Shown here piece by piece: positions 35,829 to 47,800 of a stretch of DNA of 64,000 nucleotides. The notes under the pieces are model-generated. The model had not been told where the DNA came from, did not search any database, and was given only the letters and a program-made list of their open reading frames with translations. The stretch comes from Scolanthus callimorphus (Eukaryota; Cnidaria; Anthozoa; Actiniaria; Edwardsiidae), in contig CM066914.1 of assembly GCA_033964015.1 (NCBI GenBank), positions 8,485,831 to 8,549,830 on the forward strand, read 5' to 3'. Position 1 is the stretch's first letter. Every line of letters starts with the position of its first letter. Made by a program: the position numbers and the translations under genes.

Positions 35829-38800
35829 TGACTGATCAATACGAGTGGCTGGGTAAATAGGGGCTCTGACCTACTGAAATTGCTCTTTGCCTGACTAAAT
35901 TTTGGAAGTTTTCGTTTTGTCTTTCAGGAGCTGGATGCTAATGAGCGTCGCGTGGACCTTGTCAATGAGCTTGGAGGACAGTTGATCGAGAAAGGGCACA
36001 TCAACTCGGACGAGATCAAGGAAACAACCGACAGACTCAATGACAGGTACTGGGTCAAAAACAATATTACGGTCATAATGTTTGATGGTGACGCCTTTGT
36101 GGTCCAATAATTAGACTACTTCAGTGCCTACATGATGCCCTTTCCTGGCAGGGCAAGAAATTTAGCTTTCATTTATGTCCCTTTACCCGCCACTACTTTT
36201 AGTCTCCACTTCTTCCTGATTTGATGGAACGCTTGAAATATTAGGTCGCCAGGTCCCGCCTGTGAAGGAAACTATGGGGGAGGTTTTAAAACGTGTCGCG
36301 TCACTTCTCGCGGCTTCCCGTTTCTCTGGATTTCTTTCCCCTGAAAACACACGGGAGCGCTTGCTACGCAGGTTAGATCCCTGCTGACTTAACAGGCGTA
36401 ACTGTAGAGCATACGTCATCAAGCTGAGATTTTGTCTGTATTTGTTTCTGTAGATGGTCCAACCTTAGAACCGCAGCTGACAAGAAGAAAGTAGAGCTGG
36501 ACAAAGCACTAAGGCTGCAGCAGTTTTACGCTCAGACAACCGAAACCAAGGTATGAAGAACAGAACTTGTTTGTTTGAACACGCCTTAGGAATAAATATC
36601 ATTAATATTTTGGATTTTGAGCACCATTTTGGACACCTTACAGAGGGATTAAAATGGGAGGATTAGTGTTGTGCGCCGAACCCCAATATAACATTCACGT
36701 TTTGTGTCTGTCATAGACGTGGATCAGCGAGAAGTCAAGCCTTCTGGTCACAGTAGAGGATGTGACGAATATGAAGGATCTTGCCACCGTCATGGTACTA
36801 CAGAGACGACTCAATAACATCCAAAGGGATCTACCCGCCCTCGAGGACAAGGTACTCATACACATAAACACTCTCAAACTGGTGTCAGAAAATTATCTTG
36901 GCTGAGATTATAGCACAACACACACTATGTTACGAGTCCCGGGTACCGAAACTGCTTCAAATACAAGTATTTCTACACGTAAACACTCTCAAACTGGATG
37001 AGATTAAAGCTGGAGCCACACTAGGGGACAAGTCCAAGGAACCGAACCTGCTTTAAGTACGCTCCGCAGTGTATACTGTCGTTTTGCATGACGAAATTCG
37101 TCGCGTGGACGAAATTGTAGTTCCTACGACTAGTCTAAAAAAATTACACCGCTTGATTTGTAGGGCTATCGAAGTGACTTTTTTGTCAACATGTACAGTC
37201 AATGCAACTTGCTCCAGGGACTCGTACCCTCAACAGTTCACACTTTGTTACTAAATCGCTGTCACTGGTCTCTGGGACTTGTCCTCTTGTCTGCCACGAC
37301 ACCGTAAAGAGTACATGCTGAGTGCATTCTTCAGGGACTCACCCCCTTAGTAACCTAGTGTGAAACAGTGTGAACTGCTAAACGCTGCCACTGGTATCTA
37401 TAACTTGTCCCGTATTCTTGACCTTAAAAGAGGGCATGTTCCCACACTCACACTTAGTTGTGTTACGTATTTAGTGTGCAAATCTGTTGTTTGACTATAA
37501 TGGCGATATGTTTTGTATTTCAGTGCACAAGCCTGGACAATGATGCCGAACAGCTTTGTTCAGAATACGAAGGGGTAAGTTCCGCCATACTTAGCAGCTC
37601 ATCAAGTCATGGTATAGACCCTAACGGTATTATTCCCTGATAATTGCAGGAGCCAGAAGAAGCGATCGTCCGAGAGAAGATGACTGTTGTCAGCTCTGCT
37701 TGGGTGGAAATGAAAGACAATGTAAGTTACCTTGTCTGTCACTGTCACTGTAATCTTTTCTGTCTCGTTATGTTGAAGTGTTAAGCGCTTTCCCGCGAGG
37801 CCGCGAAGGAGATGAGGTGTATACCTGTAATTATTATACGTCTGTAACGTCATTTTACCATATAAGGCAAAAATTGAATGCAGATATTGCCTGAGACAGA
37901 GGAGCCTTATTGTTTTATTGTACAACGCTAATATAATATCCGCTCACTAACGTAAACATTTGCATTGAAAACAATTGCAGGTCCAACAAAGAGACGAAGC
38001 TTTGGCCGAGTCTGGTGAACTACAAAGATTTGTAATTGACTTGGACGAGTTCCAAATTTGGTACGTGCTATAACAATGATTCATGGTGGCCCCACCCTTT
38101 TTTGGCTCGTTCACGCCCGTTCACGCAATCGACTGCGATTGAGGGGCGGCGATCTTACTGCGATACCAAATCGCGCAGTGTGAACGGCCGGCGATCGAAT
38201 GGCCGAGAGCTCAGGAGGGTTGGGGAGTTCTTAATTTCAGTTTCGTTTTCCTGCATCGTGTTCAATGTACAAATCACCTTTGAATCTCTCTATTGACGTC
38301 TTTACTTTTTGCCACCATATAAAGGTTAAGGGGAACGCATGACCAAGTGGCAACAGAAGACATCCCCAACAGCCTAACAGAAGCCGAACGATCCTTGAAA
38401 GAGCACGAGGACATCAAGGTATTGACAGAATACAGTAAAACGCGCGTATAAGAACCTAGAATTTTAGCCTACACAGGTATTTGATTTAAAAACACAAGAT
38501 GCATGAGGTTTGTATGTACGATCTTAGCCTAACAGGTTCGTAAAATCCAGGCGCGGGTTTACCTTATTAACAATAACCAGAACCGTCAGAACCAGACTTC
38601 TGTGTGATTTAGGACAGGGCAGGTGTATTCTGTCAGACGCGCATTACAGGATTCCTTTGTCAGAGCTATGAGTAGAATGACTTATGCTAATTTAATATAA
38701 CAACGTCGATTGCAATCAAATGCAATTTGATCGTTTTCAGCTGTATTCAACTCAGGCACTATATCACACTGCGGTCCTGGTAAACCATAGTGTCGTGGGG

Positions 38801-41800
38801 AACCATTCTAGTTCATTTCTTCTTTTTTCCAAGTGAGAGGAGAACCGGACATACAGCCATACAAACCCTTCCTCGAGCATATTTCTCAGCCGTAACTAAT
38901 AACACTTTCATATGTGCCATAGGATGAAATCGACACGCACGAGCCTGATTTCCAGAAGTTGATGGAGGACGGACCCAAGTGGGTCCAGGACGAGTCTGAT
39001 CTGCAGCAGCAGTCTCTAAAAGAACAGCTGGACATCCTGGAGAGCAGCTGGAAAGACCTGCAGGTCCTGTGGGAGAACAGGAAGAGGCTGCTAATACAAG
39101 CCCTGAACCATCAGGTACGAATAATGCCTCCATACTATATGTTGATCTTCCCCGGCATTTTGTAGAGTTGCTGAATAGATTGGATTTCATATGACTGCAG
39201 TGAAACGTTTGCGAAGTGACTTCATCAATTCTGAATAAAACCTGGAGGTAATTTTAAAGGGATTGCAAATTACTCACGACAGTCATTTGAATTCCGATCC
39301 AGCGTTGTGTGATCGTGATAATCGGTTAAAAAAACATATCGAAGTATGACTTTAGGTTTGTGGTATGACCTAGCACGCGGTTAAGCTTTTCTAGGGCTTA
39401 CCAGACTGCGAAGGTATCCATACTCGCCGTTATAATATATTTATGTGACGTAAGCTTTACGCCGTCTTCTTTTCCAGCTTTTCATCCGTGATGCGAAACA
39501 ATGCGAGGCTCTTCTTGGTCAACAAGAGCTATTTCTCTCCAAAGATGAAGTTGGGGTAAGTATATAAGTAGATGTATAAAAGTATGACCTCCTCTCGTTA
39601 TTAGAACCTCCTTGTGATAAGCTACTCTCGCATTCTCGAGTTCAAATGTGAGCTACACTTTAGTTCAGTGTATCGGCAGACAAGCAAATCCTTGATTACG
39701 GTGCTCTTTTTCACAGGCGACTGTCGAAGCGGTCCAAGAACTGATCAAGAAGCACGAAGAGTTCTCTAAGAGAATGGACGCACAAGACGAGAAGATCAAT
39801 CAGATGATTCAGTTTGCCCAGCGTCTCGCTAATGATGGCCATTACGCGCAAGATAAGATCACAGAAAAGGCACAAAATCTGCATGAACGGTGAGATCACA
39901 CCGCGATACCAATTCCTCGATTGATTATGACCGATTTATTTGTGGTTTATTCTATTTGTTGTCCTGAGGAATAAACTGTAGTATTTTTTTGTGATGTTGC
40001 AGACGGAATGCCAATCGTCAGAAAATGGAGGCCGCTCTTCAACGCCTTCGCGATGCTCTACAACTTCAACAGTTCATACAAGACGCAGAGGATGTATGTT
40101 ATCGTCAAGATCATAACCTTCTTTCTCGTACTTTATTTCGCCTACAGTTTAGTTGTTGCTGTTCTTGTTAAGATTGTGGTGATGTTGATGAGATTGTTGA
40201 TAATCAGGATGGTGATAAAATTGATGATGATTTGCGAGCTATGTTCCGGTATAAGGTGTCGTTATCATAAATCATGTCGTCATGAGGAAGAGGATGAAGA
40301 GATGAACTTGGGGATGGGGATGGGGATGGGGATGGGGATGGGGATGGGGATGGGGATGGGGATGGGGATGGGGATGGGGATGGGGATGGGGATGGGGATG
40401 GGGATGGGGATGGGGATGGGGATGGGGATGGGGATGGGGATGGGGATGGGGATGGGGATGGGGATGGGGATGGGGATGATATGGTGATAAAGATAATTAT
40501 GAGGATGAGAACAGACTGAAGAAAGGGATGAAGATGAAAAGAAGACGAGGACAAGGTCGAGGATGGCGAAAAAGATCAGGATTAGGAGGAGGAGGTCGAT
40601 GATGACCTTTACGATGGGGTTGATGTTGGTGGTGGTGAGGGACCATCTGCTCAAGAGATCTGGTTCGTAGCTACTAATCATGCTGCTCCTAACCGTGTCT
40701 GTCTTGTCCTTTCCAGATGTATGACTGGTTGAACGAGAAATACCAAGTGGCGTCTGAAGAATCGTACAGAGACTTGAGTAACATCGGAGGCAAAGTGCTG
40801 AAACACCAGGCATTCGAGGCTGAGCTACAGGCCAACAAGGAGCGTCTGGATCGAATCAGCGAGGTAAGTCAACAGCAATAAACGGAAGATGAGTGGTAAC
40901 CGTGTAAGTTCAAGTATTTCAGAACCATTTTGTTCATACGGCCGAACGTTCTATTCCAGTTTTATGATGTCGGTGTCAAAGCATTTCTTTTGTTGCCCGA
41001 GAATAAAAGCACCATTTCCTCTCTAGTGAAAATGAAGTTTTTTCGAAATTGAATAACTTTGCTTAGATATTCTTTGTTTTCCAATGGGAACAGTGTTGTG
41101 AGTCAAAATTACTTGCCATTGACTTTGGCAAGGTAGTGACATCAAGTACGATTCTGATGCAATGTATTTTGAATCGACCGCTTCCGGGATAACAAGATTA
41201 TCCTTTGGTTTTCAGTCCGGTCGCGATTTAGCTGATGAGAAACCAGAAAACAAACCCGAGATTGATGAACGGCTGGAGAAGCTGGACAAGAAATGGCTGG
41301 AGCTGGCAGAAGTGTCTAAACACAAGACTGAGAAACTGAACGAGGCACAGAGACAAGAGGAGTTTAATGCTGGCGTTCAGACCATGCAAGAGTGGGTGAA
41401 AGAGCTGGAGACTATTATCATCACACAAGAGAAGGCCACAGATCTGACTACGGCGACAAGGCTCTATCAAAGACATAAGGTAATTTAAAATACTGTAGCG
41501 TTGATCACGTCTGCTTAGGTACTTCATGTGTGTTCATCTTATTGTACTTTGTTGATCCTCGTTTTATACGACATTGGGAGAAATTCATACAGAGCACTCT
41601 AGAATATACATGTATGAAGTATCTACTCGTCGGCAGATGCGCGATCTCTTGGAAAGAAAACAAAAACGCGTTATTAACTCCTATATTTAGCTGGATATCT
41701 CACGCAAAATGGGATCTGAAATGGCGATCATGACTACATGTTGTTTTTACATATCACCCATGCTCTAATTATAATTGCTTGAGCAACTGAACGCAAACAT

Positions 41801-44800
41801 AACGTCCCTGATATTGCAAAATAAAATGTGAGTGTAGGATATGGGTTAACTGCAAAAATTTCCTTTCTGTTGTAGCAACTCGAGAAGCAAATCAACGCTA
41901 AGAAGCAGCGACTGAAGGAGCTGGGTGATCAAGCCGCGGACATGGTCGACGCGGGACATTTTGATCCTGGCGCAGTCCAGGAAACGCGAGTGCTCCTTGA
42001 AGAGAAGTGAGTGTTGTATGCTGTCAAATAACTCACCTTCTGAATGGGTTCCTTGAAAGCCAATCGGAATCCACAGGATAACAATACTAGCTGCTGAATA
42101 CAGGAATCGGAATCTAGAGAACAAAAATACTTGCTGCGGAATGGGTTCCGGGAAAGCCAATCGGAATCTAGAGAATAACAATGCTTGCTGCGGAATGGGT
42201 TCCAGGAAAGACAATCGGAATCTAGAGAATAACAATGCTTGCTGCTGAATGGGTTTCGGGAGAGCCAACCGGAATCTATAGAGAATAACATATACTTGCT
42301 GCTAAGTGGTTTCTCAAAAGCCAGAGTTATTCCGTTTTGCTGAGTATCAGTTAATTATCACCCACACAATGAGAAAGAATCGCATAAAATCCACTCTTTC
42401 CTTCCTGTTCCTCCTCAGGTATGATTGTTTGGAGGCGCCAATGGCAGAGAAAGCTGGCGAGCTTGACCAGGCCATGCAGTTCTTCCAGTTTGACCGGGAC
42501 GTCGATGACGAAGAGGTAACGAAATATCCGACATTCAAATGAAATGGACTGCAAAAAATAACCTGTCCTGTTGGGTTGCTGTGTTCGAAACGAACGGGTC
42601 TTTAGAGATGTGTGAACAAGTCTTCTTCTTACCTCTCACTGGAATCCAAATTGTTACCACAGGAAGTCCATTAGGAGACTATAAAGACCCTGTGTCCGAT
42701 GGGCTTGACATATAGTATTGTAGCCCATAACGGTAAAAAGTAGTGAACTCAATCCGTCTAAATCTCGTAACATCTTTATTAAGCCATAGAACAGCAAACT
42801 AATGGTGTTTCTTACCGTATTAAATCAGCACAACACCGACGCAGGATCGATTAGCATATATGACCCGATATCTTCATTAATCTTTTCGATATTCGTGTGG
42901 TATATCCATTATAATGCTAATAGCCCTGTTTTGTTTCTAGACGTGGATCAAAGAAAAAGAACCCTTGTTACAGTCTACCAACTATGGCAATGACCTGTTC
43001 GAAGTTCAAAAATTACAGAAGAAACACCAGGTAACAACAGATTAACAACCCCTCAACTACTCGATCCCTAGTCCTTCTGAGGAAGGATGCTCTTGTCCAT
43101 GATTCCCACAGTATAACACCATCTAGCCATCAAAATCATTATTCATATTGTATTGTTGTTCCAAAGTATCGGTCGTCTGCAGGATAGTGTATACATTGTA
43201 TACATTATTTATGTCGAATAGCACCCCTCTCGGTGACGTTACCACAGTGAGGGGTATAACTACTAACGATGCGCTCATCAGGTGAACAGAACTCATGGTA
43301 TATTCTACTCGAATGTATAACTGAATTCCATGTAATGGAATAACATTCATAATACTTTATTTTCATCCTCCTCAATAATCTTCTTAGGCACGTGTACGTT
43401 ATACGTCGTGACGACGTCGTGTCGAACTAAATTCTTTGACACGACGAGATAGTGCGGCGTGTAAAACCAAAATTGAATTGTATTTAGTTCCGCGTGGGCC
43501 TTATACTTTACTCACAGGGCGGGATGGCTATCCCTGAACCCTACTTTCAGGTTTCTGATGTAACTAACCGCGATTTTGTATCCTCTTGTTCAGAACCTTT
43601 GCGCCGAGATTGACATTCACGAGAAACACAAGGAGAGGATATGCGAGCAAGGCGACAACCTGGTGCTTGGCTATCACCCCCAGGCGGACGATATCGAGAG
43701 ACGTAGGAACGAACTAGAAGAGAAGTGGTCTGATCTGAAGAAACAATCTGATGTTTACAAGGTTCAACTGGACCTCTCCCTGCAGGCCAAACAAGTAAGT
43801 AATGGGCTAATTTTATTGACTGTTTTCTGCTAAGCATTCCTATTGGTTGATTTCTTAGGTCTTTGTTTAGTCAGCCAATCAGAAAATGCAGTAAAAACAA
43901 TGTCTCTTGTTTTCTTTGGTCACGACTATACGCAAATCGTACTTACTTCGTCCCCTGATTGGTCAGTTGTTGAAGGTTTCGTTTCTGATTGGCTAAGTGT
44001 ATTTACTTCGTTCCCTGATTGGTCAGTTGTTGAATGGGTTCCGTTTCTGATTGGCTAAGTGTATTTACTTCGTCCCCTGATTGGTCAGTTGTTGAATTTG
44101 TTTCGTTTCTGATTGGCTAAGTGTATTTACTTCGTTCCCTGATTGGTCAGTTGTTGAATGGGTTTCGCTTCTGATTGGCTCAGTGTATTTACTTCGTCCC
44201 CTGATTGGTCAGTTGTTGAATTTGTTTCGTTTCTGATTGGCTAAGTGTATCTGAAATCCTCTGTCTGTTCTCACGAACTCTTCTATTTCACTTTTGTCTG
44301 TAGTACTATTTCGATGCGGCCGAAGCCGAGTCATGGATGAGCGAACAAGAGTTGAACATGATGGGAGACGAGAGAGGTAAAGACGAGGCCAGCGCTACAG
44401 AAATGCTCAAGAGACACGAGACACTGGAGGCCGCCATTGCTGATTATGCGGAAACCGTCAATGGGTTACGCGACACCGCGGATGGACTAGTAGAAAGTAA
44501 TCATCCGGAGAGGTAATAGTTATTTACAGAGCTCCGGTCAGCCGACATTTGCTCAGCCTATAGCAATACGGAGTCAAAGAAACATCCAGTTCCACGGGCC
44601 CGACACTGCGGCCATATGGTCGCCAATTGCGACTAAATTTGCGGCTTGGCGACCAAAATGTTAGAGCTAGTCGCCAAATGGTACCCCATCTTTCTAAGCT
44701 CAGCTAAGATTCACGTTAATGTGGCGACTAAATCTTTGCATTTTTGCGACGAAAACGTTTTAATTAGTTGCCAATGGCGCCTAGCGAAAAAAGTTAATGT

Positions 44801-47800
44801 CGGGCCCTGATTTCCATCGGTTGATTTAGAGAGGTTTTTCGAATGGATTCGGTAAATCAAGCATTAAATGTTGTTTGTAGATGGTTATTTCGAAGTTTTC
44901 CGTAAATTGTCTTCTAATATTGAATGAAAACAATCAACAAAGGAGTGACAAGTGTCCATGCACGATTGAATGTAATAAGTTCTCGCTTGAGCTCATTTAA
45001 CACTCACAAATAGGACATATAATTTTAATAATAATAATAATAATAATCATTTAATATAGCGCCGCTTCTACTAAAATCCAGTGGCGCTTTACAATGATAT
45101 ATCATAACAATAGTTTAAAATGAAATAGCTGATAAGATATTTACAATTGTTGATAACATGGCCTAGATTAAAATTCCTATGAAAAATAAAAGTTATTGAA
45201 TATTGCAAGATATCTAAAATCATAAAAATGTACAATAAAAATATTAAAATAGTAGTAAAAATTACAATAATAGAATTAAAAGAAATAAGATAAATAAAAA
45301 CTAAAACTAAAATAATAATGGTAATATAATAATAATATTATAATACTTCACTTAATCATATGCTTTCCTAAAAAGAAGCGTTTTAACCAGAGATTTAAAC
45401 GTAGTGTAGCATTCGCAAGTTCTTATTTGAAGAGGTAGCGCGTTCCATAGTTTAGGTGCCATATAAGAAAAGGATTTAGAGCCATATGATTTCAGGTTGT
45501 ATGAGGGCTGTATTAAAAGTCTCTTATTCATTGAGCGCAGATTCCTTGTAGGCTTATAAGGACGTAGTAGGTCTACCAAGTAGGATGGGGCTAAATTATT
45601 CAATGATTTGAAAGTCAAGAGTAGAACTTTGAAATTAATTCGCTCAGATATAGGTAGCCAGTGAAGCCATAACAGTGTGATGACGTCCTAATGAAATAGA
45701 GCAGATTTCAGATGACCATCGTGAAAGTAAACGCAATTGTGCAATCACTAGCCAATCAGAAACAAGAGTAATTACAACTTACTGCTGAATGGTTTCCTGC
45801 CCAGCCAATCAGGAGCCGAACCAATTGGCTAGTAATTCCTTGCTTGGAATTAGTTCGCAATTTGATTGGTTGATAGAAATAAGCAGCCAATGAGAAAGCA
45901 AACCAATTGCAAACACGACGGTCATCTGAAATCCGCTCTATTTCCATTCTTCCAGCGAGGGTATCCAAATTCGTCAGAACCAAATCGACAAGCTGTATGC
46001 CGGCCTGAAGGATCTTGCCGAGGAACGACGCGGTAAACTGGACGAGACCCTGAAGCTTTACCAACTGAACCGAGAAGTAGACGACCTAGAACTATGGATC
46101 GCTGACAAGGAACAAGTTGCCGGGTCACAAGATATCGGACAGGATCTCGCACAAGTCGAGGTAGAATTTATCTTGCAAAATCTTAAATACAACAGGGTCC
46201 TACATTGCGACCATATCGTCGCCAATTTCGGCTAGATTGAGGGATTGCGACCAAAAATTTCAACCTTGTCGCAAAATGGCGACTTATCTTTTCAGTCTGT
46301 AGGTTTAGAAAAATGTCCTTCTCAAAATTAGCTGTCAGCAGCATTAATTCGGGAGAAATGGGGACTTCTATTATGGCGAACGAACGAACGAACCATTTGG
46401 CGACTGGAATTGTTAATTTAGGCGGCCCCTGAACAATAACAACCGAGTAATAAGACTGCATGCCAGTGCCTACTTTGGGCTTAAAGGCCCATCACCATCC
46501 GAGAGCCTTTGCGGACTCTTAGCCAATCAGAGCGCCCGAAAAACAATGGATCAATTTGAAAACAAAAGAAAAAGGGACGCAAATGCTCCCGGTTGGTGAT
46601 GGGCCTTTAAAATCCGAGAAAATCTGCATTTTTTTGTCAATTCAGCGCGAGCGACTTGGGAGATAAAAACTTTGGGGTCGAGAATCTTTTCATGTCAACA
46701 ATGAAATGCGGACCATAATTTAACTAACCATAGTTATTTGGACATACAACTGCAACATAATTATACCAACCTTGCGTTTACATTATTTCAGCTTCTGATC
46801 GAAAAGTTCCGTGACTTCGCACGTGATACCACTAATATCGGTACCGAACGCGTGGCTGCCACGAATGCCGTGTGTGATCAGCTTATCGGCACCGGACACT
46901 CGGACGCTGCCACCATCGCCGAGTGGAAGGACGGAATTAACGAGTCCTGGGCGGACCTCCTGGAGTTGATCGAGACAAGAACCAAGGTAAATGGACCACA
47001 GTTGTAGGCTAGACGCTGCTGCAGTTTCCTGTCTACATTTTATGGTTTGCTCTAATACACTCTTCTTTTAGACATTCTTTCATACTTCCGCGAATAACTA
47101 CTTGTAATTCGATTATTTCAGATGCTCGAGGCTGCTCGTGAGCTCCACAAATATTTCTACGACGCCAAAGAAGTATTGGCCATGATTCAAGAAAAGGATA
47201 ACCTTCTGACAGACGACTTGGGCAGGGATTCCAACACCTTACATCAGCTACAGAGGAACCATCAGAGCTTCGAGGCAGATCTGGCGCCACTTGCACACCA
47301 GGTGAATAGATCAATTTGAAATGTAATGGCCGCAATCATGGGCACTAGGATGCATGGTGGCTTAGTTTTAACCTTGCAATCATGGGCACTGGGATGTATG
47401 GTGGCGTAGTTTTAACCTTGCAATCATGGGCACTAGGATGCATGGTGGCGTAGTTTTAACCTTGTAATCATGGGCACTAGGATGCATGGAGGCGTAGTTT
47501 TGACCTTGCCTAAGTGATATTTAGACCTATTGACAGTGGGATGTCTGAAACTTTGAAGGCTATGCATAACTGGCTCTTATTATCCACAGGTGTCTGCAGT
47601 ACAAGAGGAGGCCGGCCGGTTGCTGGGTTCATACGCTGGGGACAAAGCTAAAGACATCCAAGCAAAGGAAGACGAGGTAGTGGAGGCGTGGAAAAACCTC
47701 AAACTCCGCTGTCGACAGAGAACAGACAAACTCCACGACGCTGACGATTTGTACAGATTCCTGATGCTCGTCCAAGACCAGATGTTATGGATGAACGACA

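Larger units (their letters stand above)
32251..38418 (+). other. SPTBN1: Beta-spectrin exons 19-28: spectrin repeats
   Basis: Exons 32251-32366, 32922-33048, 33523-33615, 35928-36046, 36454-36550, 36717-36851, 37524-37574, 37650-37721, 37981-38060 and 38325-38418 encode residues 823-1150. Exon 28 has two usable acceptors, after 38324 or after 38330. The first keeps the length seen in vertebrates ([20 protein letters not shown]) and I use it. The introns contain a 2-kb LINE (33665-35735). Confidence 0.9.
38923..43794 (+). other. SPTBN1: Beta-spectrin exons 29-38: spectrin repeats
   Basis: Exons 38923-39114, 39478-39555, 39717-39889, 40003-40093, 40717-40863, 41216-41479, 41876-42006, 42419-42515, 42941-43030 and 43594-43794 encode residues 1151-1638. 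Conserved pieces are [22 protein letters not shown], [52 protein letters not shown] and FNRDVEDE-type [19 protein letters not shown]. Helical heptads are maintained. Confidence 0.92.
44304..46986 (+). other. SPTBN1: Beta-spectrin exons 39-41: ankyrin-binding repeats 14-15
   Basis: Exons 44304-44512, 45956-46160 and 46792-46986 encode residues 1639-1841. The segment is the best conserved of the rod: [51 protein letters not shown] and [19 protein letters not shown]. In vertebrates this pair of repeats is the ankyrin-binding site. The intron between exons 39 and 40 holds a LINE remnant and three MITEs. Confidence 0.93.

Noticed and set aside
40008..40813. Open frames of Met-Gly, Ser-Pro and Ile-Pro dipeptides
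   Set aside because: They are translations of the (GGGGAT)n microsatellite within a spectrin intron.
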